Shown piece by piece: positions 29,872 to 40,771 of a stretch of 64,000 nt of DNA (its first letter is position 1; every line of letters starts with the position of its first letter). A program made the position numbers and the translations under genes. A model generated the notes under the pieces. That model saw only the letters and a list, made by a program, of their open reading frames with translations. It was not told the DNA's origin and searched no databases. Source of the stretch: Macrococcus capreoli (GTDB taxonomy: Bacteria > Bacillota > Bacilli > Staphylococcales > Staphylococcaceae); contig NZ_JAOTIS010000002.1 of the NCBI RefSeq assembly GCF_025628935.1, positions 159,914 to 223,913 of the forward strand, in the 5' to 3' direction.

Positions 29872-32800
29872 TACTTCGTCAGCTCCTTCAGTTTTTTATC
29901 ATCTAAATCTTTTAAATTGACACTCACCAGTTGTGTAATACCCGCATTTTGCATCGTTACACCATATAAGCGATCACTACGTTCCATCGTACCTTTGCGA
30001 TGCGTAATAACGATAAATTGTGTGTCTTTCGTCAATGTATTTAAGAAATCAGCAAAGCGATTTACATTGGCTTCATCAAGCGCCGCTTCAACTTCATCCA
30101 GAATAACGAATGGTGCACTTCTTGCCTGTAGTATCGCAAACAATAATACGATTGCCGTTAAAGCACGTTCTCCGCCTGAAAGTAAACTTAAATTTTGTCG
30201 GCGTTTACCTGGAGGTTCGACATAAATATCAATACCTGCTGTTAATACGTCATCAGACGTCAATTGTAATAATCCAGTACCACCACCAAATAACTGTTTA
30301 AAGATATTTTGAAAGGCATGTGATACCGTTTCAAATGTCTCCATAAAACGTTCGCTGACCATCGCGTCCATATCTTTTATTATTGATTCCAGATTTGCTT
30401 TCGCTTCTAATAAATCCGCTTCTTGATTCGTTAGGAATTCATAACGATCACCAACAACTTTATATTGTTCAATTGCATTTAAATTGACAGGTCCTAATTC
30501 ATCAATTGAAATTTTGGTTAATCGCACACGCTTTCTTAAATATTCTAAATCCGTTTTGAATACATCAGACACAGCAAGTGTTTCCCAAACATAATCTTTT
30601 GCTGCCTCAAATGTCATTTGATATTGTTCACTTAAATGGTTCATTAAGTTTTCTAATAGCACATTTAATCTTGAATGTTTACCTTTCAGTTCACCAATAC
30701 CATTTTCAATCCCATTGATTTGACGTAATAACTCATTATACTCCTGATCCATGGCATCGATTGTCTTGTTCAAGTCTGTTAAATCATGCTCACCTTGTTG
30801 GATACGTAATTCCAGTTGCGCTTTGTCTTCTGACAATGTCTTGAATAATTGTTCTTTCTGTCGTATTTCCTGTTCAACTGCAGCAACATCTATTTGAGCT
30901 GCGTCGTTGTTTAATAAATCAATTTCTATTTGAATGCTTTCTAATTGTTCGTTACGCTCTTTCAGACGATCTTTTTGGTGCGTAATATTCGTCGATAAGA
31001 CGGCCAGCTGATGTTGTGTCTGACTGATTGCTTCGGTTAAACTTTTCTCTAATGCTTTTTTATCATTGGCACTGGCATTAAAGCTCTCGATTCGTTGATT
31101 TAATTGATCAAGCTCTACTTCAATGGATTGAATCTTTTGTTGATAATCTTGTATCATTTGCTCACGCTTCTCGATATATTGCGATTCCTCTATGAATGAT
31201 TCAACTTCTTCATGCATGACTTTTAATCGACGTTCCTTCGCTGTCGCTTCTTCTAAAGATAACTTTAACTGATGTAATTCATCACGCAATGCTTCTCCGG
31301 CACTTCTCGCTTCACTTGCCTGCATTTCTTCAGTCGTTATCTGCATTGAGCATATATCAACTTGTTCTTTCAATTGTGCTGTGGATGCCATAAACGTTTC
31401 AAGTTTCGTCGTTACTTGTTGTAGTTCATTTCTCGCCGTTAACGCTTGTGTCGGTTTATTCTTACTACCCCCTGACATTGAGCCACCAGGATTCACAATA
31501 TCCCCTTCTAATGTAACGATGCGTGCTTTATAGCCGATTGCTTTCGCGATTGCATTGGCTTGTTTTAACGTTTCACAAACGATAATCGTCCCTGAAAGAT
31601 TGTCGATAATCGCTTGATATTGAACATCTGTTTGAATAAGTTGATTTAATGTATTAATAAATCCAGGCATCGATTGTGCCGTTTGGTATATATCACGTGA
31701 TAAACTTCTCGGTTGCATTACGGATAATGGTAAAAATGTTGCTCGACCTAATTTCTTATCTCGTAAAAATTGAATCGCCTGACGACCTGCCTGCTCGTCA
31801 TCTACGATAATATGTTGCAAACTTGCACTTAACGCACTATCAAGTGCATCGTTATATTGCATGTTAATCGTAATCACATCTAACACAGTTGAATGGATAC
31901 CATTTAATAGATGTTTATTCTTTAATAGCATGCGAACACCTTGATAATAACCTTGGTATTCTTCCTGCATTAACGTCAAACGCTCTTTTTTACGTTCTAA
32001 ATCTTCAATATAATGGCGTGCTTGCGTATATTGATCAAATACTGCATTATATTGGGATTTACTCGTTTCAACAGAAGCTATATGTGCTTTGTATTGATCG
32101 CGCAATTGATCCAGTGTGATAGATTTTTCGTCGATTGCCTTAATTAAAGTACGTATTGTTTGCTGAATCGCTTCAAAATCTCGCGTAACGTGTTCGTTCA
32201 TTCCTTCATGCTTCACTTGCTTCTGCTTAAATTGCATTACTTCTTTTTCAAATAATTTAATATCATTTGAAAGTGCAGTCTGTTCGCTTAATTTATCATA
32301 ATACGCACTTCTTGTCTCATCGATTAAAGTTTCTATATCTGTATCGAGATCAACTAATTCTCTTTGTTGTGATTTCAGTTGCTGATCCAGCGATTTTTTT
32401 TCAGAGATTAATAATTGTATATGATGTTCTATCTCCGTTTTTCGTTCAAATTCTTTGTTGAATTGCGCCTGATACTTTTCTACACGTTCAGAGCGTTTAA
32501 CTGACGTTTCGCTATGATTTAACAAGCGCTCTTTCAGGACATTCACTTGCCCGATATTACGTTCAATTTGTTCTGTTGTCGTTAATAATGTCTGTTGTAA
32601 TTGTTGTACATCGTCTTGTACCGTTTTTCGCGCATTTTTGTTTTGTGCTAATTTTTCATTAATACGCTCGCTTTTTTCTTGTTTGAACTGGATCAATCCT
32701 GTAAATTCTTCTATTTCCTTTTGACAGCGCTGATAATCTGATTGTGTCGTTTCAATATCAGCAATCGTCACTTGAATATCCGCATCTTTCATTTCTTCAG

Positions 32801-33458
32801 AAAGCGCTAAATATTCTTCAGCAATACTTGCTTCCATTTTTAAAGGTTCAACGCGATCCTTTAAATCATAAATAATATCATGCACACGCGTTAAATTATG
32901 ATTCGTATCTTCAAGTTTGGATTCAGTTTCTTTTTTACGCTTTTTATATTTTAATACGCCTGCCGCTTCTTCGATTAATTGACGGCGTTCTTCCGGCTTT
33001 GCATTCAATACTTGATCGACTTTTCCTTGCGATATCATACTAAAGGCATCGCGACCTAATCCACTGTCTAAAAATAATTCCGTTACATCTTTCAATCTGC
33101 TTTTTTGTTTATTTAATAAATATTCACTATCACCATTACGATAAAGTTTGCGTGTTACTTCAACGGTATCTGCGTCTATGTTTAATAGTCGTTCACGGTT
33201 ATCCATTGTCAACGTAACTTCTGCATAGTTTTGTGGTTTACGATCTTGAGCACCTGAAAAAATGACATCTTCCATTTTTGCACCGCGTAAACTTTTAGCT
33301 GATTGCTCACCGAGCACCCATTTTATCGCATCTGTAATATTACTCTTTCCTGAACCATTTGGACCTACAATTGCTGTCACACCTGCATCAAAATGCACTA
33401 TTGTCTTGTCAGCAAATGATTTAAATCCGTAAGCTGAAACTTGCTTTAAATAAACCAT
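29871..33458 (-). CDS. smc: Chromosome condensation protein SMC
   Basis: 1195 residues, full length. N-terminal ATPase lobe with Walker A GPNGSGKSNITDAI (about 32-45), long coiled coil (about 165-500), hinge (about 505-670, with the glycines of NPGGSMSGGSKNK), returning coiled coil, and C-terminal lobe with signature LSGGERALTAI and Walker B FVILDEVEAALD. It works with ScpA/ScpB in chromosome organisation. It starts 1 bp after the rnc stop. Confidence 0.98.
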   Translation of the reverse strand: MVYLKQVSAYGFKSFADKTIVHFDAGVTAIVGPNGSGKSNITDAIKWVLGEQSAKSLRGAKMEDVIFSGAQDRKPQNYAEVTLTMDNRERLLNIDADTVEVTRKLYRNGDSEYLLNKQKSRLKDVTELFLDSGLGRDAFSMISQGKVDQVLNAKPEERRQLIEEAAGVLKYKKRKKETESKLEDTNHNLTRVHDIIYDLKDRVEPLKMEASIAEEYLALSEEMKDADIQVTIADIETTQSDYQRCQKEIEEFTGLIQFKQEKSERINEKLAQNKNARKTVQDDVQQLQQTLLTTTEQIERNIGQVNVLKERLLNHSETSVKRSERVEKYQAQFNKEFERKTEIEHHIQLLISEKKSLDQQLKSQQRELVDLDTDIETLIDETRSAYYDKLSEQTALSNDIKLFEKEVMQFKQKQVKHEGMNEHVTRDFEAIQQTIRTLIKAIDEKSITLDQLRDQYKAHIASVETSKSQYNAVFDQYTQARHYIEDLERKKERLTLMQEEYQGYYQGVRMLLKNKHLLNGIHSTVLDVITINMQYNDALDSALSASLQHIIVDDEQAGRQAIQFLRDKKLGRATFLPLSVMQPRSLSRDIYQTAQSMPGFINTLNQLIQTDVQYQAIIDNLSGTIIVCETLKQANAIAKAIGYKARIVTLEGDIVNPGGSMSGGSKNKPTQALTARNELQQVTTKLETFMASTAQLKEQVDICSMQITTEEMQASEARSAGEALRDELHQLKLSLEEATAKERRLKVMHEEVESFIEESQYIEKREQMIQDYQQKIQSIEVELDQLNQRIESFNASANDKKALEKSLTEAISQTQHQLAVLSTNITHQKDRLKERNEQLESIQIEIDLLNNDAAQIDVAAVEQEIRQKEQLFKTLSEDKAQLELRIQQGEHDLTDLNKTIDAMDQEYNELLRQINGIENGIGELKGKHSRLNVLLENLMNHLSEQYQMTFEAAKDYVWETLAVSDVFKTDLEYLRKRVRLTKISIDELGPVNLNAIEQYKVVGDRYEFLTNQEADLLEAKANLESIIKDMDAMVSERFMETFETVSHAFQNIFKQLFGGGTGLLQLTSDDVLTAGIDIYVEPPGKRRQNLSLLSGGERALTAIVLLFAILQARSAPFVILDEVEAALDEANVNRFADFLNTLTKDTQFIVITHRKGTMERSDRLYGVTMQNAGITQLVSVNLKDLDDKKLKELTK

Positions 33459-33459
33459 A

Positions 33460-34185
33460 TTATTCCCCTGCCATTAACAATGCTAACGCGGCCTGTGCTG
33501 CGCGTTGCTCTGATTCTTTCTTCGTTCTGCCTGTTCCTCGACCTAATTTCTCTTGTCCGATACACACTTCAGACGTAAACGTTTTGAAATGTGCTGGCCC
33601 TTCTTCGCTTACAAGGTCATACGTTACCTGTACATTTTTATGTTTATGAATATATTCCTGTAAATACGTTTTATGATCTAATATCCCTTCCATTAAATCT
33701 TCTGTAATATTCGGAAAGATAAACGTATTAAAAAATTGCAATGTCGCATCATATCCTAAATCTAAATATAACGCACCAACAAACGCTTCAAATACATCGG
33801 CAATTAATGACGGACGCGTTCTGCCGCCTGTTTTCTCTTCGCCTTTACCCAGTAATATTAAACCATCAAACCCTAACTGCTTCGCAAATGTCACAAGTGA
33901 AGGTTCACATACAATCGCTGCACGTAATTTCGTCAATTTACCTTCAGGCAAATCTGTATATTGTTTGTACAAATATTGTGAGACCATCAATTCTAACACC
34001 GCATCACCTAAAAATTCCAGCCGTTCATTATCATTTACTTTACTCAGCTTGAAATCATTGATAAAGCTTGAATGCGAAAATGCTTGTGTATAAATTGTGA
34101 TATCGCGCGGTGTAATATTAAGTTGTTCAAATGTTTGTTGCATCTTCGTTTGGAACTGTTCTATCATCGCTAATCTTCGGTTCAT
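33460..34185 (-). CDS. rnc: Ribonuclease III
   Basis: 241 residues. Cleaves double-stranded RNA, including 30S pre-rRNA. The catalytic signature NERLEFLGDAVLELMVS and a C-terminal dsRNA-binding domain (about 165-240, ending GTGRTKKESEQRAAQAALAL) are present. The first ATG (34183-34185) has GGAGGTAAG. First of the rnc-smc-ftsY-ylxM-ffh operon. Confidence 0.97.
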   Translation of the reverse strand: MNRRLAMIEQFQTKMQQTFEQLNITPRDITIYTQAFSHSSFINDFKLSKVNDNERLEFLGDAVLELMVSQYLYKQYTDLPEGKLTKLRAAIVCEPSLVTFAKQLGFDGLILLGKGEEKTGGRTRPSLIADVFEAFVGALYLDLGYDATLQFFNTFIFPNITEDLMEGILDHKTYLQEYIHKHKNVQVTYDLVSEEGPAHFKTFTSEVCIGQEKLGRGTGRTKKESEQRAAQAALALLMAGE

Positions 34186-34268
34186 ATCTTACCTCCTCGA
34201 AAAAAATAAATACTCTTTTATTTTACGTTATGTAACAGTTAAAAAAAAGCAATAAATCAACAAATCAA

Positions 34269-34317
34269 AATAAAACCCTTATATTGAACACCAATAAGGT
34301 CATCAACATAAGGGATT
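34269..34317 (-). terminator. Terminator after acpP
   Basis: Minus-strand CCCTTAT and ATAAGGG enclose a second pairing TTGA/TCAA; the tail is TTTTATTTT. It separates the fatty-acid operon from rnc. Confidence 0.85.
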
Positions 34318-34322
34318 ATACA

Positions 34323-34556
34323 TTATTTTTCTAATGATTCGATATATTTCACTGCATCACCAACAGTGTTGATTTTTTCTGCTTCTTCATCAGGGATTTC
34401 CATACCGAATTGATCTTCTAATTCCATTACTAATTCAGCGATATCTAAAGAATCAGCACCTAAATCATCTTTAAATGAAGCATCAGCAGTAACTTTATCA
34501 GCATCAACGCCTAAACGGTCAACGATAATTTCTTTTACTTTGTCGAAGTTTTCCAT
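34323..34556 (-). CDS. acpP: Acyl carrier protein
   Basis: 77 residues from [20 protein letters not shown]. The phosphopantetheine attachment serine is S36 in [13 protein letters not shown]. Very acidic, as expected. The ATG at 34554-34556 has AAGGAGGTGA; the longer upstream reading is rejected. Last gene of the FapR-controlled fatty-acid operon. Confidence 0.98.
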   Translation of the reverse strand: MENFDKVKEIIVDRLGVDADKVTADASFKDDLGADSLDIAELVMELEDQFGMEIPDEEAEKINTVGDAVKYIESLEK

Positions 34557-34596
34557 GTGTTTCACCTCCTTACAATGTTCCATTTAATTTTACAGT

Positions 34597-35331
34597 TTAG
34601 TTCATGAACATGCCACCATTAACGTGTAATGTTTGACCAGTAATATATTTTGCTTTATTGCTAGCCAAGAAACTAACAGCTTCAGCAATATCATTGACGT
34701 CTCCAAGTGTGCCTAACGGGATTTGACCTTTCATCGCTTGGACAATATCTTCTGATAACTTATCGGTCATATCACTCACAATAAATCCTGGTGCAACAGC
34801 ATTTACGCGTATTCCTCTACTTGCAAACTCACGTGCAAATGTCTTTGTTAATCCTTCTACGCCCGCTTTGCTTGCAACGTAATTCGCCTGACCTGCATTT
34901 CCAAGAGATCCTACGACACTACTCATATTTATAATGACACCCGCACGCTGCTTTAACATATGACGCGATACGGTTTGGACTACATTAAATACGCCTTTTA
35001 AGTTCGTTGCTATGACGTCATCAAATTCCTCTGGTTTCATACGCATCGTTAAATTATCACGTGTAATACCTGCATTATTTACGACAACATCAACTGATCC
35101 AAATGTGTCAATCGTCGTTTGTACCATTGCCTTTACTGCTTCTAAATCACTCACATTCGCTTGAACAGCAATAGCACGCCTTCCGATTGATTCAACTTTA
35201 GCAACCACTTCATTCGCTTTATCGACTGATCCGGAATAATTGACAACGATATCAAAACCGTCCTGTGCAAGTTTCAATGCAGTTGCTTCACCTATCCCTC
35301 TAGAACTTCCTGTAACAATTGCTACTGACAT
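34597..35331 (-). CDS. fabG: 3-oxoacyl-ACP reductase FabG
   Basis: 244 residues. Short-chain dehydrogenase that reduces beta-ketoacyl-ACP with [13 protein letters not shown] (7-14) binds the cofactor; the catalytic set is S138, Y151 and K155 (YVASK). [14 protein letters not shown] is the FabG-specific stretch. AAATGAGGTGAA SD. It overlaps fabD by 10 bp. Confidence 0.97.
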   Translation of the reverse strand: MSVAIVTGSSRGIGEATALKLAQDGFDIVVNYSGSVDKANEVVAKVESIGRRAIAVQANVSDLEAVKAMVQTTIDTFGSVDVVVNNAGITRDNLTMRMKPEEFDDVIATNLKGVFNVVQTVSRHMLKQRAGVIINMSSVVGSLGNAGQANYVASKAGVEGLTKTFAREFASRGIRVNAVAPGFIVSDMTDKLSEDIVQAMKGQIPLGTLGDVNDIAEAVSFLASNKAKYITGQTLHVNGGMFMN

Positions 35332-36233
35332 GCTTTCACCTCATTTATTTGTTCCATACTACCGACTTGTTCAATCTTTACATTCCGATTTATCTTTTTC
35401 ACTAATCCCGATAACACTTTGCCGGGACCTACTTCTATAAAGTGGTCAACCCCTTGTGCGATTAAATAGTCAATCGATGCTGTAAATTCTACTGGAGCAT
35501 AGAGTTGCTTGATTAAATTCGCTCTTATTTCATCTTTATTTGTCACTGGTAAAGCATTAACGTTTTGAATGACCGGAATCGTTGCATCGTTAAATGCAAT
35601 CGTATCAAGATATGCTTTGAATTCCGTTTCGATAATCTTCATTAAACTTGAATGAAATGGACCCGTAACATTTAACGGAATGATTTTTTTAATTTCAAAT
35701 TCAGATTTCGAAGTAATTAATTGATCGATTAATGTTTTGTGTCCCGCAACGACAATCTGACCCGGACAGTTGATGTTCGCAATGTCCAGTATTTCAGTGT
35801 CATTCGATAATACTTTACATGCTTGTTCTACAACTTGACGATCAGTACCCATCACTGCTGCCATTGAGCCGACGCCAGGCGGAAATGCAGATTGCATTAA
35901 TTGACCACGTTTACGGACGATACGGACAGCATCGATTGGTGAGAGCACTTCAGCTGCAACGAGCGCTGCATATTCTCCTAAGCTATGACCTACGACATAC
36001 TCCGCTTGTAATCCAGCAAGCTTTAACGCTGCAATACTGTGCATTAATATTGCGGGTTGTGTATTTTCAGTTTCAGCTAATTTGTCACCACTATTCATTA
36101 CGGCAATAATATCCGTATCAAGTGCTGCATTTAAATCATTCAATAGGCTTTGACCCGCTGCATCCTGATAAATATCCATGGCCATGCCTTGCATTTGCGA
36201 CCCTTGCCCCGGAAACATGAGTGCTTTAGTCAA
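35322..36233 (-). CDS. fabD: Malonyl-CoA:ACP transacylase FabD
   Basis: 303 residues. Loads malonyl groups on ACP. N-terminal [11 protein letters not shown], active serine S84 in GHSLGEYAA, and the catalytic His in GPFHSSLM. The start is TTG (36231-36233), overlapping the plsX stop, with AGGAA upstream. Confidence 0.97.
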   Translation of the reverse strand: MTKALMFPGQGSQMQGMAMDIYQDAAGQSLLNDLNAALDTDIIAVMNSGDKLAETENTQPAILMHSIAALKLAGLQAEYVVGHSLGEYAALVAAEVLSPIDAVRIVRKRGQLMQSAFPPGVGSMAAVMGTDRQVVEQACKVLSNDTEILDIANINCPGQIVVAGHKTLIDQLITSKSEFEIKKIIPLNVTGPFHSSLMKIIETEFKAYLDTIAFNDATIPVIQNVNALPVTNKDEIRANLIKQLYAPVEFTASIDYLIAQGVDHFIEVGPGKVLSGLVKKINRNVKIEQVGSMEQINEVKACQ

Positions 36234-37209
36234 CTGTTCCTACCTCTTTCGTTAAAGTATTTACGACATCTTCTTCAATCGCAATGCGTGCCTGGCGCAG
36301 CGCATTATAGAACGCAACTTTATCACTTGAACCGTGCGCTTTAATCACAAGTCCATTCACCCCAAATAATACGGCACCACCATATTCTGAGTAATCCATT
36401 TTGCCTTTTAGTTTTGCAAGATCGTTCTTAATAAGTGCCGTTGCCAATTTATTTTTAGTGCTGCTCGTTAATGTTGCTTTTAACATTTTAAAAATATTCG
36501 CTGCTGTACCTTCTAACGTCTTCAAAATGATGTTCCCTGTAAAGCCGTCGGTCACCACAATATCTGCTGTACTATTTAATAACGTTTTCGGTTCAACATT
36601 ACCGATAAAGTTAAGTGAAGTTTCTGCTTGTAATAAGGCAAACGTTTCTTTCGTTAACGCATTTCCTTTTTTATCCTCCGTACCGATATTCGCTAATCCT
36701 ATCGTTGGGTTGCTAATTTTACGATTAGCTTTTGCGTATACATTGGCCATCTTTGCATATTGAACTAAATGTTCCGGTTTCGCATCAGCATTAGCACCCA
36801 TATCAAGTAACATAAAGCCTTTATTATCTATCGTTGGCAAAGTCATAGCAAGGGCAGGACGTTCAATCCCTTTAATGCGACCGACGATAAACAATCCAGC
36901 TGACATAAGAGCACCCGTATTCCCAGCTGAAACACACGCATCTGCTGTTTTTAATTTGACCGCTTCTGCTGCACGTACCATTGAAGCATCTTTTTTACGG
37001 CGTACTGAACGCACTGGTTCATCCTCCATCGTAATTTGCTCAGTGCAAGCAAAGAATTTAAAACGGTCATGCTGAATGGTGTTATACTCAGGTAAGCCAT
37101 AGCCATGCACTTCGACATCATCAAATTCTTTCAAAAACATTTCAATCGCATCTAACACAATTTGCGGTGCATTGTCGCCACCCATTAAATCTACAGCAAT
37201 TTTAATCAT
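36226..37209 (-). CDS. plsX: Phosphate acyltransferase PlsX
   Basis: 327 residues from [20 protein letters not shown]. Converts acyl-ACP to acyl-phosphate for phospholipid synthesis. The MGGDNAP motif and [14 protein letters not shown] are diagnostic. The ATG at 37207-37209 has GGGAGATACGA inside the 3' end of fapR (8-bp overlap); an extra 17-codon upstream reading is rejected. Confidence 0.97.
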   Translation of the reverse strand: MIKIAVDLMGGDNAPQIVLDAIEMFLKEFDDVEVHGYGLPEYNTIQHDRFKFFACTEQITMEDEPVRSVRRKKDASMVRAAEAVKLKTADACVSAGNTGALMSAGLFIVGRIKGIERPALAMTLPTIDNKGFMLLDMGANADAKPEHLVQYAKMANVYAKANRKISNPTIGLANIGTEDKKGNALTKETFALLQAETSLNFIGNVEPKTLLNSTADIVVTDGFTGNIILKTLEGTAANIFKMLKATLTSSTKNKLATALIKNDLAKLKGKMDYSEYGGAVLFGVNGLVIKAHGSSDKVAFYNALRQARIAIEEDVVNTLTKEVGTVD

Positions 37210-37774
37210 TCGTATCTCCCTCACTTGTATAGTACATTTCAAATAGTCCTGTAAACACAACTGTTTGTTTCACCGTACTTACGACTTCTATCTTGGCGCG
37301 CTTATGTTTCTTTGATAATACTGTTGCTTTTGTAACGACACGGTCACCTAACTTAACAGGTTTCTTAAACTGCACTTCACTTTTCGTCGTTAAAGCAAGT
37401 TCATCATTGATCACAGCAACACATAATGAATTTGCCTGCGCAAATAGATAATGACCACGCGCAATCTTATTACGATAAAATACATGCTCATCTTTAATAT
37501 CTAAAAGTGAAATCGCAGAGTGGTCTAACTGTAAATCAATGACTTCACCAATAATCTCATCGAGTGGTAATGCGCGCACCTCATCGCGTTGCTTGACCGC
37601 AACATCTTTAATACGTTCTCTTAATTCAGGGATATTTTGTTCTAATCGGTCAAGACGAATAGTCTGAATGCTCACATTTAAATCACGACTTAAATCCTCA
37701 TCTGTTAAAAAGGGGTCATCGTTTAAACGTTGATTTAATAGCGCCTGACGTTCTTTTTTATTTAATTTCTTCAT
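37202..37774 (-). CDS. fapR: Fatty-acid and phospholipid synthesis repressor FapR
   Basis: 190 residues. N-terminal DeoR-like HTH (about 1-60, [20 protein letters not shown]) and a C-terminal hot-dog domain that binds malonyl-CoA, releasing DNA. AAAAGGATT SD. It heads fapR-plsX-fabD-fabG-acpP, the classical FapR regulon core, and has a matching operator at its own promoter. Confidence 0.96.
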   Translation of the reverse strand: MKKLNKKERQALLNQRLNDDPFLTDEDLSRDLNVSIQTIRLDRLEQNIPELRERIKDVAVKQRDEVRALPLDEIIGEVIDLQLDHSAISLLDIKDEHVFYRNKIARGHYLFAQANSLCVAVINDELALTTKSEVQFKKPVKLGDRVVTKATVLSKKHKRAKIEVVSTVKQTVVFTGLFEMYYTSEGDTND

Positions 37775-37788
37775 CTACTCAAATCCTT

Positions 37789-37844
37789 TTTAGTAGTTGG
37801 TCTTAGTACTAGTAAATATAACATATAATATCATTCAACTGCAA
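37789..37844 (-). promoter_or_regulatory. fapR promoter and FapR-like operator
   Basis: Minus-strand -35 TTGCAG (37839-37844), 18-bp spacer, -10 TATATT (37815-37820). Just downstream, plus-strand TTTAGTAGTTGGTCTTAGT (37790-37808) matches about 14 of 19 positions of the known FapR box ATTAGTACCTAGTCTTAAT. Its place over the start of transcription suits repression. Confidence 0.6.
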
Positions 37845-37852
37845 CTGATAAA

Positions 37853-37888
37853 TGAAAAAACCGACACACATTTGCTGTGCATCGGTTA
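37853..37888 (-). terminator. Terminator after srtA
   Basis: Minus-strand ACCGATGCACA / TGTGTGTCGGT (with two G-U pairs) followed by six T. Confidence 0.85.
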
Positions 37889-37929
37889 TACATATCCTTT
37901 AATTCAAATAACATTAAGCAACATTATGA

Positions 37930-38601
37930 TTATGCAGCTTTGTCTTTCACCTGCTCATTATTATTATCTTTCACAGGCTTACCATTCTCTTCATATAACT
38001 TTGCTTTAAAGATCATGCGCTCACTAAACAACATACGTTGTGGATCGTAATTATCACAAGTAATTAAAGTCAATTCCTGAATGGCGTTTTTCTTTTCATC
38101 TAATACGCCGACTTGTGTCGGTTTCACATTAAATATTTTATATATACGATATTTCTTCTCGCCATCTTTCGACTGCAGTATAACAGTATCTCCTACTTTA
38201 GCACGGTCCAAATAGTTAAATCGAATCCCTGCACCTTCGACGCGGTGGCCTGCGATTGCAACGTTTTGCTCAGAAAGTTTTTCGCCTTCTTCAACTAATG
38301 ATACACCATTTTTTAAATTGAGCTGTGTCGCCGGTCCTTTAAGTAAAGGTTCATTAATTTTTGCAGCCGGGACTTTTAAATAGCCTAACATATTATCTTT
38401 AAGCTTTAGTTTTTCCGGCTCAGTTTTTGTAATCCATTTCTCTAACTGATTCACTTTCGGCTGATCTTCATTTTTCTCATACGCCGCGATAATTTTTTCG
38501 TTCACGATATCAGTATAATATTCACGGATATTTTGCCAGAAAAACATAACGAGTGCAGCAATGATACATAACACACCCAGTACTCTTAATATAATTCTCA
38601 T
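37930..38601 (-). CDS. srtA: Class A sortase
   Basis: 223 residues from MRIILRVLGVLCIIAALVMF, an N-terminal signal anchor. Membrane transpeptidase that links LPXTG proteins to peptidoglycan. Catalytic residues are H119 (VAIAGHR), C182 (LTLITC) and R195 (SERMIF), in the same spacing as S. aureus SrtA; the VKPTQVGVLDE stretch is also close. AAGGAGAAT SD before the ATG at 38599-38601. It starts 10 bp after recG, so is probably co-transcribed. The C-terminal tail (about 205-223) is hydrophilic and longer than in S. aureus. Confidence 0.93.
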   Translation of the reverse strand: MRIILRVLGVLCIIAALVMFFWQNIREYYTDIVNEKIIAAYEKNEDQPKVNQLEKWITKTEPEKLKLKDNMLGYLKVPAAKINEPLLKGPATQLNLKNGVSLVEEGEKLSEQNVAIAGHRVEGAGIRFNYLDRAKVGDTVILQSKDGEKKYRIYKIFNVKPTQVGVLDEKKNAIQELTLITCDNYDPQRMLFSERMIFKAKLYEENGKPVKDNNNEQVKDKAA

Positions 38602-38611
38602 ATTATTCTCC

Positions 38612-40645
38612 TTAATCAATTTCTTGTGCATTGATTTCATAAGTCAGACGATCTTTCAAAAATGACAACTCAGGACGATTAATCGACCCATTTAATATCA
38701 ATGCACTCGCTTCATCACGTGCCACTTCTAACATCCTATAATCTTCGACAATATTTGCAACTTTAAAATCCGGTAACCCACTTTGCTTTACGCCAAAAAA
38801 ATCACCTGGACCTCGCATTTCTAAATCTTTCTCACTGAGCAGAAATCCATCGGTCGTTTGTGTCATAATTTGTAAACGTTCGATGCCTGTTTCAGTTTCA
38901 GGATTACCTACTAGTATACAATAACTTTGGTAATGACTTCTACCAACACGTCCTCGTAATTGATGTAATGTTGATAAACCGAATCGATCGGCATCATATA
39001 TAATCATCATCGTCGCATTCGGAACATTGACACCGACCTCTACAACTGTTGTTGAAACAAGAATATCTATCGTATGACTGGCAAATTGCTGCATGATTTC
39101 ATCTTTTTCATCAGCTTTCATTTTACCATGTAATAAACCAACACGGTCACGACCAAACTTCGATTGATACGATTCAAATATTTCCGTTGCATTCTTCACA
39201 TCTAAATGTTCTGAAGCTTCTATTAGAGGACAAATAACATAAACTTGTCTTCCCTTTGTAATCTCTTGTTTTGTCTTTTCGTAAACTGCATCAATTGCTT
39301 CATGTTTCGCCCACTCAGTTATGATCGGCTTTCGACCTTTCGGCATTTGTTTAATCGTTGAAACATCAAGCTGACCGAATACTGATATGGCAAGTGTTCT
39401 TGGAATTGGCGTTGCAGTCATAAATAAGACATTCGCATTTTCACCTTTTTCACGTAATAGTTTACGTTGATTTACACCGAAGCGATGTTGTTCATCCGTT
39501 ATAACCAGACCTAACTGTTTAAATGTGACAAGGTCACTGATTAAAGCATGTGTACCGACGATTACGTCGATTTCACCAATTGCGAGTTGTTCAAGAATGA
39601 TTGCGCGACGTTTACCCGTAACAGAGGAAGTCAGTAATGCGACATTCACATCATCACCATAAAGAGCGCTTAAACTTTCAGCGTGCTGTTCTGCTAATAT
39701 TTCTGTCGGCACCATTAATGCACTTTGCATGTGACACGTCTTTAATGCATACATAGCAATTGCGGCAACGACTGTCTTGCCAGAACCAACGTCACCTTGG
39801 AGTAACCGATTCATGCGAACTGGCGCTTTTAAATCGCGAAATATTTCATTGACAACGTTCTTTTGTGCATTTGTCAATTCAAAGGGTAATGTAGCAATGA
39901 ATGCTTTAACATCCTGAATTTGATACGGAATACCACTCATTTGCGATTGATGTTCCTTTAAATGTAACATGCGCATTTTGAGTTGAAAAAGCAATAATTC
40001 ACAAAAGGCAAATGTACGTTTCGCCTGTGCCAGTCGCTCATGAGATGATGGAAAGTGAAGTTCAGCAATCGCTTCTTTAAAGTCCCACAACTTATATTTT
40101 CGTTGCAAGTCTACAGGTAAAAATGGCGGTAAATCAGCTTCAAGTAATGCATTATGTATGATTTTCTGAAATGTTGCGCGTTTAATCAGCCCTTTTAAAC
40201 TATACTGTGGTACTAAATCTCCATTTTGCGCCGTTTCATTCATTTTCTTAAAGCCAGTACCTTGAATAATTTGTTTACCTCTTATCCATTTGCCAGTTAT
40301 TTTCACTTGTTCACCGACGATAATTTGAGGCTTGATATACAGTTGATTAAAATATTCAACGCGCACGGCAACATTATCAACCATGATATGAAATGATACT
40401 TTAGACTTGTTGCGACCGAAGTGAGCAACAGTTGCCTGTGAATATATTTCTCCTGCTACTGTAATTTTTTCACCGTCTGTCGCATCGTGAATATTTACAA
40501 TCGTTTCATCATTATAGCGATAAGGTAAATATAAAAGCAGACTTTCAATATCTGTTATATTTAATGTGTGTAAATGTTCCAGCGTTTTCGGACCGACACC
40601 TTTTAAATGGTTAATTGGTTGTGATTGCATCACCTGTTGTTCCAA
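38612..40645 (-). CDS. recG: ATP-dependent DNA helicase RecG
   Basis: 677 residues. Remodels stalled forks and Holliday junctions. N-terminal wedge/OB domain ([18 protein letters not shown]), helicase Walker [16 protein letters not shown] box ITDEQHRFG, and motif [11 protein letters not shown]. The start is TTG (40643-40645) with AGAGGAA upstream. Confidence 0.97.
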   Translation of the reverse strand: MEQQVMQSQPINHLKGVGPKTLEHLHTLNITDIESLLLYLPYRYNDETIVNIHDATDGEKITVAGEIYSQATVAHFGRNKSKVSFHIMVDNVAVRVEYFNQLYIKPQIIVGEQVKITGKWIRGKQIIQGTGFKKMNETAQNGDLVPQYSLKGLIKRATFQKIIHNALLEADLPPFLPVDLQRKYKLWDFKEAIAELHFPSSHERLAQAKRTFAFCELLLFQLKMRMLHLKEHQSQMSGIPYQIQDVKAFIATLPFELTNAQKNVVNEIFRDLKAPVRMNRLLQGDVGSGKTVVAAIAMYALKTCHMQSALMVPTEILAEQHAESLSALYGDDVNVALLTSSVTGKRRAIILEQLAIGEIDVIVGTHALISDLVTFKQLGLVITDEQHRFGVNQRKLLREKGENANVLFMTATPIPRTLAISVFGQLDVSTIKQMPKGRKPIITEWAKHEAIDAVYEKTKQEITKGRQVYVICPLIEASEHLDVKNATEIFESYQSKFGRDRVGLLHGKMKADEKDEIMQQFASHTIDILVSTTVVEVGVNVPNATMMIIYDADRFGLSTLHQLRGRVGRSHYQSYCILVGNPETETGIERLQIMTQTTDGFLLSEKDLEMRGPGDFFGVKQSGLPDFKVANIVEDYRMLEVARDEASALILNGSINRPELSFLKDRLTYEINAQEID

Positions 40646-40689
40646 TTCCTCTCACCTCTTTTCAACAATCTGTCACTTGCTATTATACG

Positions 40690-40752
40690 CAAAAATAAAT
40701 ATCCGGACAATTGAAGCATCCATCTGGATGAATCCTTCAATGTCCGGATATT
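40690..40752 (-). terminator. Terminator after fakA
   Basis: Long hairpin: AATATCCGGACA with TTGAAG pairs to CTTCAA with TTGTCCGGATATT; the minus-strand tail is TATTTTTG. Confidence 0.92.
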
Positions 40753-40771
40753 ACAATCATTTATTACAATT

